Under the pieces are notes generated by a model, which was given only the letters and a program-made list of their open reading frames with translations, had not been told where the DNA came from and ran no database searches. 8,418 nt of DNA from Acinetobacter sp. (GTDB taxonomy: Bacteria; Pseudomonadota; Gammaproteobacteria; Pseudomonadales; Moraxellaceae): positions 1 through 8,418 of the forward strand of contig SSHD01000055.1 of assembly GCA_008017255.1 (NCBI GenBank), in the 5' to 3' direction. The position numbers were made by a program, and so were the translations under genes. Positions 1 through 8,100 of the stretch are shown here, piece by piece. Positions within the stretch are counted from its first letter, which is position 1, and the number at the start of each line of letters is the position of its first letter.

Positions 1-1276
1 CAATTTGTGAAACCGCCTGCCGACCATAGTTTTGCGCCACGTATTCAATTACACGGTCACGCCCTGCAATACAAAAGTCGATATCGAAGTCGGGCATGGA
101 AACCCGTTCTGGGTTCAAAAAGCGTTCAAACAGCAACTCGTAACGTAGCGGGTCTAGGTCGGTAATTTTTAAACTATAGGCGACCAACGAGCCTGCACCC
201 GAACCACGACCCGGTCCAACAGGTACGCCATTATTTTTTGCCCAGCCAATAAAGTCCATGACAATCAGGAAATAACCGGGGAAACCCATCTTGAGGATAA
301 TGTCGACTTCATACTTGATGCGATCATCATAGGGCTTACGAATCTCTGCCCAATCTTCATCACGTTCAGCAATTGGATATAAATGATTGAGTCGCTGTTC
401 TAAGCCTTCACGCGATAAATGCTCGAAATAGGTGTCGATGGTATAACCATCTGGAATAGGGAAGTCTGGTAAAAAATAGGTGCCAAGTTGGAGTGTGACG
501 TTGCAGCGTTTGGCAATGTGGTAGCTATTTTCAAGTGCAGCAGGCAGGTCTGCAAATAGTTCAGACATTTGCGCAGCAGTTTTAAAGTATTGTTCTGAGC
601 TGTAGGTTTTTGGACGTTTGTCATCACCCAATACATAGCCATCGGCAATACACACTCGCGCTTCATGTGCTTCAAAATCATCTTGTTCTATAAAATGTAC
701 GTCGTTGTGTGCGACTACGCCAAGTTGATATTTGGCGGCAAGTTTAACCGCTTGCTGAATATAATCTTCTTCGCCAACACGTTCGGTGCGGGTTAAAGCA
801 AGGTAAACCTGATTGCCGAATTTTTCTATCCAAGCTTCAAGTAAAGGCTCAGCTTTTTGTGGGTTAGATGAACAGAGCATTTTACCGACATCGCTGTGTT
901 GTCCGAGCAGTACAATCAGGTCTTCGGCTTGCTCCAACACCCAGTCTTTTTTGACACAAGGAATACCGAGCTGTTGCCCTTCAATAAAACCTCGCGACAC
1001 AATCTCGGTTAAATTTCGCCAACCTGTATTACTCATAGCCAACAGCGTTGCTCTATGTTCGGCATCGTTTAAGCGAATGACGCTGCCTAAAATGGGTTTA
1101 ATTCCTTTTTTTAAGCAGGCTTCGTAAAATTTAATCGCAGCATGTAAGTTGGATAAATCGGTCAACGCCAGAGCAGGCATTTCATCTTGCACCGCAACTT
1201 TGACCAAATCGGGTATGCGAACAATCGACTCTGTAATCGAAAATTCTGTATGAATACCGAGATGAACAAACTGCAT
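1..1276 (-). CDS. dnaE: DNA polymerase III subunit alpha, N-terminal 425 residues (3' end outside window)
   Basis: Catalytic alpha subunit of the replicative DNA polymerase III, which extends both strands at the fork in the cytoplasm. The frame reads without a stop from the ATG at 1274-1276 to the window edge, giving 425 of the roughly 1,150-1,190 residues usual for the family. The PHP domain fills about residues 1-270 (start [13 protein letters not shown]; later HNDVHF at 190-195). The polymerase palm follows, with [10 protein letters not shown] (334-343), the [10 protein letters not shown] loop (354-363) and the acidic PDFDIDF motif (395-401), two of whose aspartates are catalytic in the family. 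The first PHP metal-binding motif is degenerate: glycine 7 stands where active PHP domains have the first His of HxH, and Glu16 replaces the usual Asp. This resembles E. coli DnaE, so proofreading probably depends on a separate epsilon subunit. An AAGGA ribosome site lies 10 nt before the ATG. Identification is very secure. Confidence 0.97.
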   Translation of the reverse strand, partial: MQFVHLGIHTEFSITESIVRIPDLVKVAVQDEMPALALTDLSNLHAAIKFYEACLKKGIKPILGSVIRLNDAEHRATLLAMSNTGWRNLTEIVSRGFIEGQQLGIPCVKKDWVLEQAEDLIVLLGQHSDVGKMLCSSNPQKAEPLLEAWIEKFGNQVYLALTRTERVGEEDYIQQAVKLAAKYQLGVVAHNDVHFIEQDDFEAHEARVCIADGYVLGDDKRPKTYSSEQYFKTAAQMSELFADLPAALENSYHIAKRCNVTLQLGTYFLPDFPIPDGYTIDTYFEHLSREGLEQRLNHLYPIAERDEDWAEIRKPYDDRIKYEVDIILKMGFPGYFLIVMDFIGWAKNNGVPVGPGRGSGAGSLVAYSLKITDLDPLRYELLFERFLNPERVSMPDFDIDFCIAGRDRVIEYVAQNYGRQAVSQI

Positions 1277-1306
1277 AGAAAGATTATCCTTTTTCAAACT
1301 GCGCTT

Positions 1307-1334
1307 ATTTTAGCACGCAAAGCGAAAATGACAT
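1307..1334 (-). promoter_or_regulatory. Candidate sigma70 promoter for dnaE
   Basis: Read on the minus strand, ATGTCA (-35, 4/6 match) is followed after 16 nt by TAAAAT (-10, 5/6 match). This would start transcription near 1300, about 25 nt before the dnaE ATG. It was picked by eye in AT-rich DNA, so the -35 is uncertain; the position is sensible because the next gene is divergent and dnaE needs a promoter here. Confidence 0.42.
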
Positions 1335-1452
1335 GCTTAAAATTTTGGCAAACTGTCTGTAGATTGGCTTATTTATTGAAGATGTATTTACAGCATTGAG
1401 TTTGATATGTGATGGTTTAAGAATGGACTTTTACAATTACAGCATATAAAAA

Positions 1453-1524
1453 ATGTATGATAAATAGATATTTACACGGCATATTTTATGGTTAAAATAA
1501 GCCCACATAAAAAAATTCATACAT
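1453..1524. repeat. Short inverted repeat flanking the Sel1-gene promoter
   Basis: ATGTATGA at 1453-1460 and its exact reverse complement TCATACAT at 1517-1524 bracket the candidate promoter of the Sel1-repeat gene. Eight-base arms 56 nt apart can arise by chance in AT-rich DNA. They could be paired operator half-sites, but nothing else in the sequence supports that. Confidence 0.25.
1471..1498 (+). promoter_or_regulatory. Candidate sigma70 promoter for the Sel1-repeat gene
   Basis: TTTACA at 1471-1476 and TAAAAT at 1493-1498, each a 5/6 match to consensus, are separated by 16 nt. Transcription would begin near 1505, leaving about 30 nt of leader before the ATG at 1536. It is the best promoter-like pair in the 259-nt gap between dnaE and this gene. 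No strong Shine-Dalgarno precedes the start codon, so translation may be modest. Confidence 0.5.
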
Positions 1525-1535
1525 GAGTCTAAAAA

Positions 1536-2420
1536 ATGCAAATCAAAAATATCATCTTTTCAATATTACTGAGCAGCAGTGTACTGACTACAAGCCATGC
1601 AGAAGATATACCTTATAGTGAAGAACTGGTGCAGCAAGCCCAAGCGGGCGATGCTGATTCGCAAAACAATTTGGGCGATGCTTATTATTATGGTCACGAG
1701 GTTGAGCGTGATTTCGGTAAAGCCTTAGAGTGGTTTAAAAAATCGGCAGCAAAAGGTAATGCCGATGCACTTTTTGCTGTTGGCTATATGCTTGATTATG
1801 GCGAAGGCACAGAAGAAGATAATTCAACTGCACTTAAGTGGTACACCCAAGCAGCACAAAAAGACCAATTACATGCCCAATATTATTTGGCATACTTGTA
1901 TTTGTATGGCGATGACGGGGTGAAAATTAATACTGCAAAAGGTTTGCAATGGATGACCAGATCTGCAGATGCAGGCTTAGCCTTGGCGCAGGCTGAACTG
2001 GGGCATTTATATAATGATGGCGGCGAAGGCGTGACGCAAGATTTTGCCAAAGCCTTGCATTATTACCGTTTGGCAGTCAAACAAGATGAATCATCTGCTA
2101 TTAATAACTTGGGTATTTTTTATTTAGAGGGTAAGGCGAGCGTTAAACAAGACTATAAGGAGGCTTTGCGCTTATTTAAATTATCTTCTGCGGCGGGCAA
2201 TGGCCTAGGTTCTTCCAATATTGGCTATATGTATGAAGAAGCCAAAGGCTTAAATAAAGACTATAAAAAAGCTGCTGAATATTATGCACTTGCAGTCGAA
2301 CAAGGTGAAAATGAAGTGTTGTTAGATTTAGCACGTTTATATAAAGCGGGTGGTTATGGTTTGGCTAAAAATCAAGAGCTAGCCGAAGAATACGAAGCTG
2401 AATGGAGCGATCTACAGTAA
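1536..2420 (+). CDS. Secreted Sel1-repeat (TPR-like) protein
   Basis: A 294-residue exported protein built almost wholly of Sel1-like repeats, alpha-helical hairpin units that normally mediate protein-protein contacts; the specific partner is unknown. Residues 1-22 form a signal peptide: Lys4, a hydrophobic stretch (IIFSILLSSSVL), and a likely cleavage after SHA at 20-22, so the mature protein should be periplasmic or secreted. No lipobox cysteine is present. About seven repeats of 36-37 residues follow: 39-75, 76-111, 112-148, 149-185, 186-222, 223-258 and a degenerate last unit 259-294. They show the recurring pattern LG..Y..G..V..D...AL.....AA..G. Repeat 1 (NNLGDAYYYG, then DFGKALEWFKKSAAKGN) is closest to consensus. 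The start is set by the signal peptide; the upstream SD is weak, and an ATG at 1523 is out of frame. The gene is monocistronic, divergent from dnaE and followed by a terminator. Family assignment is secure; the function is not known. Confidence 0.93.
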   Translation: MQIKNIIFSILLSSSVLTTSHAEDIPYSEELVQQAQAGDADSQNNLGDAYYYGHEVERDFGKALEWFKKSAAKGNADALFAVGYMLDYGEGTEEDNSTALKWYTQAAQKDQLHAQYYLAYLYLYGDDGVKINTAKGLQWMTRSADAGLALAQAELGHLYNDGGEGVTQDFAKALHYYRLAVKQDESSAINNLGIFYLEGKASVKQDYKEALRLFKLSSAAGNGLGSSNIGYMYEEAKGLNKDYKKAAEYYALAVEQGENEVLLDLARLYKAGGYGLAKNQELAEEYEAEWSDLQ

Positions 2421-2441
2421 TAAGCCATTACTTAAAGTATC

Positions 2442-2479
2442 AAAAATCCCCCTGGTGGTTATGCCGTAGGGGGATTTTT
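2442..2479. terminator. Bidirectional rho-independent terminator
   Basis: AAAAATCCCCC (2442-2452) pairs perfectly with GGGGGATTTTT (2469-2479) around a 16-nt loop. A T-run follows on the plus strand, and the A-run at 2442-2446 gives a T-run on the minus strand. It lies between the convergent Sel1-repeat and aminotransferase genes, starting 21 nt after one stop codon and ending 16 nt from the other, so it can end both transcripts. Confidence 0.93.
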
Positions 2480-2495
2480 TATGTGTGTTATTTTC

Positions 2496-3926
2496 TTAAC
2501 GCATTTTAGCCAAGAATCGATCAAGACGATGAATCGCTTCACGCAGTTCATTTTCCGCAGGTAAAAATACCACTCGGAAATGGTCCGGAGTTGGCCAGTT
2601 AAAGCCAGTTCCTTGTACCAATAGCACTTTTTCTGCGACCAATAAATCCAACATTAACTGTTCATCGTCTTCAATTGGATAAACTTTCGGGTCAAGTTTA
2701 GGGAAGCAATACATCGCACCCTCAGGACGCACGCAGCTCACCCCGGGAATTTCATTTAACATTGCCCATGCAATATTACGTTGTTCGTATAAACGACCGC
2801 CTGGACGAATCAAATCATTAATAGACTGATAACCACCCAATGCGGTTTGAATGGCATATTGCGCTTGATGGTTAGCGCATAGACGCATAGATGCCAACAT
2901 ATCTAAACCTTCAATATAATCGGCAGCACGTTTTTTATCGCCAGTAATAGCCATCCAACCAGCACGGAAGCCTGCAATACGATAGGCTTTCGATAAACCA
3001 TTAAACGAAATACACAGTTGATCGCCTGCCAATGCTGCGACTGCAACATGTTCAATGCCGTCATAAATAATTTTGTCGTAAATTTCATCGGCAAATAAAA
3101 TTAAATCATGCTTTTTTGCCAACGCTACAATTTGTTCGAGCACATGGCGAGGGTAGACTGAGCCAGTTGGATTGTTAGGATTAATGATGACAATACCACG
3201 CGTATTTGGCGTGATTTTGCTTTCCATATCGGCAATGTCTGGGTACCAATAATTTTCTTCATCGCATTTATAATGTACCGCTTTACCGCCAGACAGATTC
3301 ACCGCAGCCGTCCATAATGGATAATCTGGCATTGGTACCAGCATTTCGTCGCCATTGTCGAGCAAGCCTTGCATAGCCATCACAATTAGTTCCGACACAC
3401 CATTGCCGACATACACATCATTGACGTGCATATCAAAAATGCCTTTTTGCTGATAATACTGGCAAATCGCTTTACGTGCAGGAAAAATACCTTTCGAGTC
3501 GGTATAGCCAATCGCATTGGGCAAGTTTAATGCCACGTCATTAATAATTTCTTGTGGCGCTTCAAAACCAAAAGGCGCAGGGTTGCCGATGTTCAGTTTA
3601 ATAATTTTATGACCGTGCTCTTCCATTTCATTGGCGGCACGTAGTACAGGGCCACGAATGTCATAGCAAACATGCTCGAGTTTGGCTGATTTTTTAATTT
3701 CTCGAGACGGTTGAGCCGGGTGATTGAGCGCAGTATTTTTTGACATAGCAGGATTCACTTTTGCATATCGATATAAATAACTTTTAAAGGTTTCAACGCT
3801 GACTAAGTCTAAATCATGTTGATTTTTCAATAATTCAACAATTTTTTCATGGGTATAACCCAGTTGTTGGTATTGTCTGATGTTGGGTAATAGGGTTTTA
3901 AAAACCACACTTTTTTTCTGTGACAT
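2496..3926 (-). CDS. alaA: AlaA-type alanine aminotransferase with N-terminal HTH-like extension
   Basis: PLP-dependent class I aminotransferase, expected to convert pyruvate plus glutamate to alanine plus 2-oxoglutarate in the cytoplasm. It has 476 residues against about 405 for E. coli AlaA; homology to AlaA begins around residue 76 (KLEHVCYDIRGPVLRAANE from 82). Visible motifs are NIGNPAPFGF (112-121), GNGVSELIV (174-182), the cofactor-pocket stretch PDYPLWTA (200-207), NPNNPTG (249-255), ADEIYDKI (279-286), SKAYR with the Schiff-base Lys313, and FRVVFLP with the substrate-carboxylate Arg451. The extra N-terminus (residues 9-57) reads as three helices with a turn: a first helix to about 23, THEKIVELLKNQ (25-36), then SVETFKSYLYRYAKV (43-57), like a small helix-turn-helix DNA-binding fold. 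A polar linker (58-75) joins it to the enzyme. I chose the ATG at 3924-3926 because AGGA lies 6 nt upstream; an in-frame GTG at 3950 would add 8 residues. Enzyme assignment is strong; the DNA-binding role of the head is inference. Confidence 0.92.
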   Translation of the reverse strand: MSQKKSVVFKTLLPNIRQYQQLGYTHEKIVELLKNQHDLDLVSVETFKSYLYRYAKVNPAMSKNTALNHPAQPSREIKKSAKLEHVCYDIRGPVLRAANEMEEHGHKIIKLNIGNPAPFGFEAPQEIINDVALNLPNAIGYTDSKGIFPARKAICQYYQQKGIFDMHVNDVYVGNGVSELIVMAMQGLLDNGDEMLVPMPDYPLWTAAVNLSGGKAVHYKCDEENYWYPDIADMESKITPNTRGIVIINPNNPTGSVYPRHVLEQIVALAKKHDLILFADEIYDKIIYDGIEHVAVAALAGDQLCISFNGLSKAYRIAGFRAGWMAITGDKKRAADYIEGLDMLASMRLCANHQAQYAIQTALGGYQSINDLIRPGGRLYEQRNIAWAMLNEIPGVSCVRPEGAMYCFPKLDPKVYPIEDDEQLMLDLLVAEKVLLVQGTGFNWPTPDHFRVVFLPAENELREAIHRLDRFLAKMR

Positions 3927-3932
3927 TTTTAG

Positions 3933-3936
3933 TCCT
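3933..3936 (-). promoter_or_regulatory. Ribosome binding site that fixes the alaA start
   Basis: On the minus strand the sequence AGGA is followed by CTAAAA and the ATG at 3926, a good Shine-Dalgarno spacing. The more upstream GTG at 3950 has no comparable site in front of it, which favours the 476-residue form. Confidence 0.7.
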
Positions 3937-3960
3937 ACACGATAGTACACAGTAAGAATA

Positions 3961-4040
3961 GCATTATATTTGCTTGCTTAGAAGTAAATTGCATTAAATT
4001 TGCTTACTTTGTGAATTGTATTTTGCTTACTATTTGCTAT
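3961..4040. repeat. Direct-repeat array in the alaA-msrB divergent region, putative operator
   Basis: A 19-nt unit at 3961-3979 (GCATTATATTTGCTTGCTT) recurs at 3991-4009 with 17 of 19 bases identical and a spacing of exactly 30 nt, about three helical turns. Its core TTTGCTTRCT occurs at 3969-3978, 3999-4008 and 4022-4031, and a shortened TTTGCTAT follows at 4033-4040. AAGTAAATT at 3982-3990 is a rough inverted copy of the neighbouring AATTTGCTTACTT. The array covers the likely alaA -10 element and reaches the possible -35 of the msrB promoter. Such spaced copies are typical of regulator sites; which protein binds them is not known. The product of the adjacent alaA gene is one candidate because of its HTH-like head. 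Confidence 0.6.
3963..3968 (-). promoter_or_regulatory. Candidate -10 element of the alaA promoter
   Basis: A perfect TATAAT on the minus strand lies about 37 nt before the alaA ATG and would start transcription near 3956. No convincing -35 sits 16-18 nt upstream (the closest TTTACT is only 14 nt away), so the promoter may need an activator or be intrinsically weak. The box lies inside the first unit of the direct-repeat array, so a protein bound there would affect RNA polymerase. Confidence 0.5.
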
Positions 4041-4060
4041 TTGTGCGCTAAGTGTATAAA
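4033..4060 (+). promoter_or_regulatory. Weak candidate promoter for msrB and the peroxidase gene
   Basis: TTTGCT (4033-4038) and TATAAA (4055-4060) are 16 nt apart, giving a start near 4067 and a leader of about 100 nt. The -35 match is poor and shares bases with the last copy of the repeat array. A second TATAAA at 4114-4119 has no good -35 partner. Either could serve, so this is a tentative call. Confidence 0.3.
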
Positions 4061-4166
4061 TTCCGACAAATTGTAGTGTAATAGACTGGAGTTTTTGTTG
4101 CGAATGGCGTAAATATAAAACCTGATCATCAATATATTTTTAACAACAAAATAAAGGGTGTAGCTT

Positions 4167-4586
4167 ATGGGCAAAGTCAATAAAACCGATAGAGAGTGGC
4201 AAAGAGAGTTATCGGCAGAAGACTATCGTATTACACGTCAAAAAGGTACCGAAGCTGCATTTACAGGGCAATATTGGAACAGCAAGCAAAAGGGAATTTA
4301 TGTATGTAAGTGTTGTGGCGCAGAGCTGTTTTCTTCCGAAACCAAATACGACAGTGGCAGTGGTTGGCCAAGTTTTTATAAAGCTATTGATAATCAAGCA
4401 ATAGATGAACATGAAGATGCGTCGCATGCTATGGTCAGAACTGAAATTGTCTGTCATGATTGTGACGCACATTTGGGGCATGTCTTTGAAGATGGCCCAC
4501 AGCCGACAGGATTACGTTATTGTGTCAATTCGGCTTCATTACAACTTATAACACAAGAAAAAAACGATGAGGAAAGCTATCCATGA
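4167..4586 (+). CDS. msrB: Peptide-methionine (R)-S-oxide reductase MsrB
   Basis: Reduces the R epimer of methionine sulfoxide in oxidised proteins back to methionine, in the cytoplasm as no signal peptide is present. The 139-residue length is normal for a single-domain MsrB. Two CxxC pairs form the structural zinc site: Cys47/Cys50 (in CKCC) and Cys96/Cys99 (in CHDC). The substrate-binding stretch [15 protein letters not shown] spans 60-74, [10 protein letters not shown] spans 102-111, and the catalytic cysteine is Cys119 in RYCVNSASL. Position 65 is serine where many family members (SGCGW) have the resolving cysteine; the extra Cys49 is nearby in sequence to the zinc pair, but I cannot tell whether it takes that role. 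An AAGGG ribosome site lies 8 nt before the ATG. The stop overlaps the next gene's start by 4 nt (ATGA), so the two are probably translationally coupled. Confidence 0.96.
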   Translation: MGKVNKTDREWQRELSAEDYRITRQKGTEAAFTGQYWNSKQKGIYVCKCCGAELFSSETKYDSGSGWPSFYKAIDNQAIDEHEDASHAMVRTEIVCHDCDAHLGHVFEDGPQPTGLRYCVNSASLQLITQEKNDEESYP

Positions 4587-5071
4587 GTAATATTTATCAG
4601 TTTGAGGCTGAATTATTAGAGGGAGATACTAAGGCGCTAGCTGATTATAAAGGCAAGGTCATGCTGATTGTAAATACCGCCAGTAACTGTGGATTTACCC
4701 CGCAATTTGCAGGTTTAGAAAAACTGTATGAAAAATATAATGCGCAAGGTTTAGAGGTATTGGGTTTTCCGTGTAACCAGTTTGGTGGACAAGACCCTGG
4801 TACCAATAAGGAAATTGGTGGTTTTTGCCAACGGAACTATGGGGTAAATTTCCCTATGTTTGCCAAAGTGGATGTAAAAGGTCCTGAAGCGCATGTAATT
4901 TTTCGTTATTTAACCCATGAAGCCAAAGGCATTTTGGGTAGCCGTAACATTAAATGGAACTTTACTAAATTTTTAGTGGGGCGTAATGGCGAAGTATTGG
5001 GGCGTTATGCACCAACCACTAAACCTGAAGCCATAGAAGCTGATATTAAAAAGGCGTTGGCGAAGAAATAA
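4583..5071 (+). CDS. Glutathione-peroxidase-family thiol peroxidase
   Basis: Reduces hydrogen peroxide and organic hydroperoxides. At 162 residues, with no signal peptide, it is a typical cytoplasmic non-seleno GPx. The catalytic tetrad is visible: Cys36 in [11 protein letters not shown], Gln70 in [10 protein letters not shown], and Trp125-Asn126 in KWNFTKFLV; cysteine replaces the selenocysteine of animal enzymes. Cys82 in GGFCQRNYG sits where two-cysteine GPx enzymes (yeast Gpx3 has Cys36 and Cys82) carry the resolving cysteine, so thioredoxin rather than glutathione is the likely electron donor; this is inference from the family. GAGGA at 4569-4573, inside the last msrB codons, lies 9 nt before the ATG. 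The gene is second in an operon with msrB, both dealing with oxidative damage, and a terminator follows 16 nt after its stop. BtuE and Gpo are names used for relatives; I cannot choose between them. Confidence 0.95.
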   Translation: MSNIYQFEAELLEGDTKALADYKGKVMLIVNTASNCGFTPQFAGLEKLYEKYNAQGLEVLGFPCNQFGGQDPGTNKEIGGFCQRNYGVNFPMFAKVDVKGPEAHVIFRYLTHEAKGILGSRNIKWNFTKFLVGRNGEVLGRYAPTTKPEAIEADIKKALAKK

Positions 5072-5087
5072 ATCTAACGTAATGTGT

Positions 5088-5115
5088 AAAAAGACGATCA
5101 ATTGATCGTCTTTTT
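5088..5115. terminator. Perfect palindromic bidirectional terminator
   Basis: A 28-nt perfect palindrome: five A, then GACGATC, AATT at the centre, then GATCGTC and five T. It forms a 12-bp stem with a 4-nt loop, with a T-run at the 3' side on either strand. It lies 16 nt after the peroxidase stop and 12 nt beyond the stop of the convergent RND gene, so it should end both operons. Confidence 0.94.
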
Positions 5116-5127
5116 ATTGCCTGATTA

Positions 5128-8100
5128 TTATGCTGACTCGATGGGCTGAGTTGATGGTTTCGACCTTCTAAAACTATGCAGTTTACGGTTTATATCATCA
5201 ATAAAGGTGTAGACCACAGGTATGACCAGTAAGGATAAAAAGGTACTGGTGATTAAGCCACCAATGACGGAAATCGCCATTGGTGAGCGAAAACTTGGGT
5301 CTGTGCCTATACCTAAAGCAATCGGCAACATGCCGGCACCCATTGCCAATGTGGTCATAATAATAGGTCGTGCACGTTTATGACAGGCATCGAGCAGGGC
5401 ATTAAAGCGTGAATAGTTGCGCTCATTACGCGCCATAATGGCGTAATCGACCAGTAGAATCGAATTTTTGCTGGCAATGCCCATGAGCATAATTAGACCA
5501 ATTAAACTTGGCATAGAAAAACTGCTTTTTGCCAACAGCAACAACACAAATGCCCCGCCTAGCGATAAAGGTAGCGCTACCAAAATAGTAATGGGTTGTA
5601 AAAAGTCTTTGAACAATAACACCAATACCACATAAATACACAGCACACCGGTTAGCATTGCTAAACCAAAACTGGCAAAAAGTTCTTGCATCACTTCTGC
5701 ATCGCCCATATTGGTGCGTTTAACTGTAGATGGTAAGTTCTGCATGGTTGGCAATTGGTCAATTTTAGCTGCAACATCGCCAAGCGGTTGGTTGTTGAGT
5801 TCAATGTTGAAGTTGATATTACGCAAGCGGTTAAAGCGGTCAATTTGTGACGGTCCGCTTTCAATATTCACTTCGGCAATGCTACCAAGCATGACTGGAC
5901 CATGACTGCCTTTCACCATTAAGCGTTTAATTAAGGCTTGGTCTTGGCGTGCTGCTAAAGGCAATTTAATTACGATTGGTATTTGCCGTTGCGACAAATT
6001 CAGTTTCGCTAAGTTTTGATCGAAGTCGCCCGCAGTAGCAATACGCAAGGTTTCGGCAATGTCATAACTGGTCACACCTAAGTCAGCTGCTTTGGCAAAG
6101 TCTGGGCGAATCACCAATTCAGGGCGTACCAGTGCTGCACTGGAAGTGATGCTGCCAATATTTGCAATGCTGCGTAATTCACGTTCCAGTTGCCGTGCAG
6201 TGGACATTAGCGCCTCTGGGTCATCACCCGAAAGTGCCAATTGATACTGACTGTTATTTCCTGCCAAACCAACCTGTATGCGTGCGCCTGGTAAAGGTGC
6301 TAAGCGCTGCCGAATTTGATTTTCAATCTCTTGTAAACTGCTGCTGCGCTCATCACGTTCAGTGGTTTGAATGGTTAAGGTGGCTTTGCGTGGTTCATTG
6401 GATACGCCACCCGCAAAAGGGTCGCTACCTGCCGCACCACCACCAATGGTGGTATAAATACTTTTAATTTCAGGATGATCTTGAATCAAACTGCGGGCGT
6501 ATTCTGCTGCTTTTAAGCTATCGACAAATTGTGAACCGGGGGTTAATTCTAAGCGCACTTGGGTTTGCCCAGTATCTGGTGGGGGCACAAAACCTGTTGG
6601 TAGCAGTGGAATCAGCATCAGCGAGCCAACAAAAAAGGCAATTGCCCCGCCAAGCGTGAGCCAACGATGTTTTAAACACCATGTCACCAAGCGCATATAG
6701 TGACGCATGACCCAGCCATCTTTTTCACGGTCTTTGGCTAAAGTTGTTGTTCCTTGATCTGTTACTGGCACATCAGACTGTTCAGTGGGCTTTTCAATCG
6801 GTCCAATCCACGGTTTAAGAATATAAGCCGACATCATTGGGGTGAGTAAACGTGCCACCAAAAGCGAGGCGAAAATAGCCAGTGCCGCAGTCCAACCAAA
6901 TTGCACAAAAAATTTACCAGCTATACCATTCATAAATGCAGTAGGTAAAAATACCGCAATTAAAGTAAACGTAGTGGCAATGACCGCCAAACCAATTTCA
7001 TCAGCGGCTTGCATAGCAGCTTCATAGGGTGTTTTGCCCATGCGCAAATGCCGAATAATATTTTCTATTTCGACAATGGCATCATCCACCAAAATCCCCA
7101 CCACCAATGACATCGCCAACAGCGTAACAGTGTTGAGGGTAAAGCCAAAATAATACATGCCAATTAAAGCGGGTAAAATGGATAATGGTAGGGCAGTTGC
7201 AGCAATAATGGTGGCGCGCCAATCTCGTAAGAACAGCCATACCACTAAAATGGCTAAAATAGCACCTTCATACAGTAACGCCATCGAACCCGTGTAATTG
7301 TCTTCCACCGGTTTAACAAAATTAAAGGCTTCGGTGATTTGAATATCTGGATGTACAGCTTTCAGTTTATCTAAAGCAATGACTACGCCTTTTTTGACTT
7401 CGACCTCACTTTCGCCTTTACTGCGGGTAATTTCAAAGCCTATAACAGGTTTACCATTGAGCAAAGCGGCTGAACGGCGTTCTGCAATACCATCGTGTAT
7501 GCTGGCAACTTGATCTAGTCGAATGCGTCTACCATCGTTGAGTGCGATTTCCATAGCTGCAATTTCAGCTGCAGTTTTAACCGTAGCAATGGTGCGAATA
7601 GATTGTTCGCTACCGCCAATTTTAGTCTGACCACCCGAGGCATCTTGTTGAATTAAGCGCAGTTGGCGGCTAATTTCAGTGGTTGTGGCATTAAGGGCAA
7701 GTAGTTTTTGCGGGTCAAGTTCGACTTCAATTTGACGTGTCACACCGCCAACACGGGCAACTGCACCGACCCCTTTGACTTGTAACATGGCACGGGTAAT
7801 ATCGTAGTCCACAAACCAAGACAGCGCTTCTTCATCCATTTTTACCGATTGAATGGTGTAGGTCAAAATAGGTGAACCAGACAGATTAATTTTACTGACA
7901 ATGGGGTCGCGTAAATCGGCAGGTAAGTCGGAACGCACTTGGGAAACTGCATTGCGCACATCATCCACCGCTTCTTGCAGAGGTTTTTCCAATTGAAACT
8001 CAGCAGTAACCACCACCACACCATCTTTTACACTGGTGTATTGGTTTTTTAAGCCCTGTAAGGTGGCAATCGAGTTTTCAATTTTACGTGCTACTTCGGT

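Noticed and set aside
400..681. Minus-strand open frame of 93 codons inside dnaE
   Set aside because: It overlaps dnaE on the same strand in another frame and has no protein-family features; the dnaE frame is conserved here.
813..1127. Plus-strand open frame of 104 codons inside dnaE
   Set aside because: It is antisense to a clearly conserved stretch of dnaE, has no ribosome site and no recognisable domain.
1187..1399. Plus-strand open frame of 70 codons across the dnaE start and intergenic DNA
   Set aside because: It is largely antisense to the dnaE start and its promoter, with no SD or recognisable domain.
1523..1525. ATG upstream of the Sel1-repeat gene
   Set aside because: It is out of frame with the Sel1-repeat protein; the start at 1536 gives a good signal peptide.
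3927..3950. Longer alaA start at the GTG at 3950
   Set aside because: It lacks a good ribosome site, whereas the ATG at 3926 has AGGA 6 nt upstream; the longer start would also leave almost no leader after the candidate -10.
3961..4040. Repeat array considered as a CRISPR or plasmid-type iteron origin
   Set aside because: Only two 19-nt units and two shorter cores, spaced at 30, 23 and 11 nt, in a promoter region with no cas or replication-initiator gene; a regulatory operator fits better.
6162..6467. Plus-strand open frame of 101 codons inside the RND gene
   Set aside because: Antisense shadow of the second porter domain, with composition rich in Cys, His and Trp typical of a non-coding frame.
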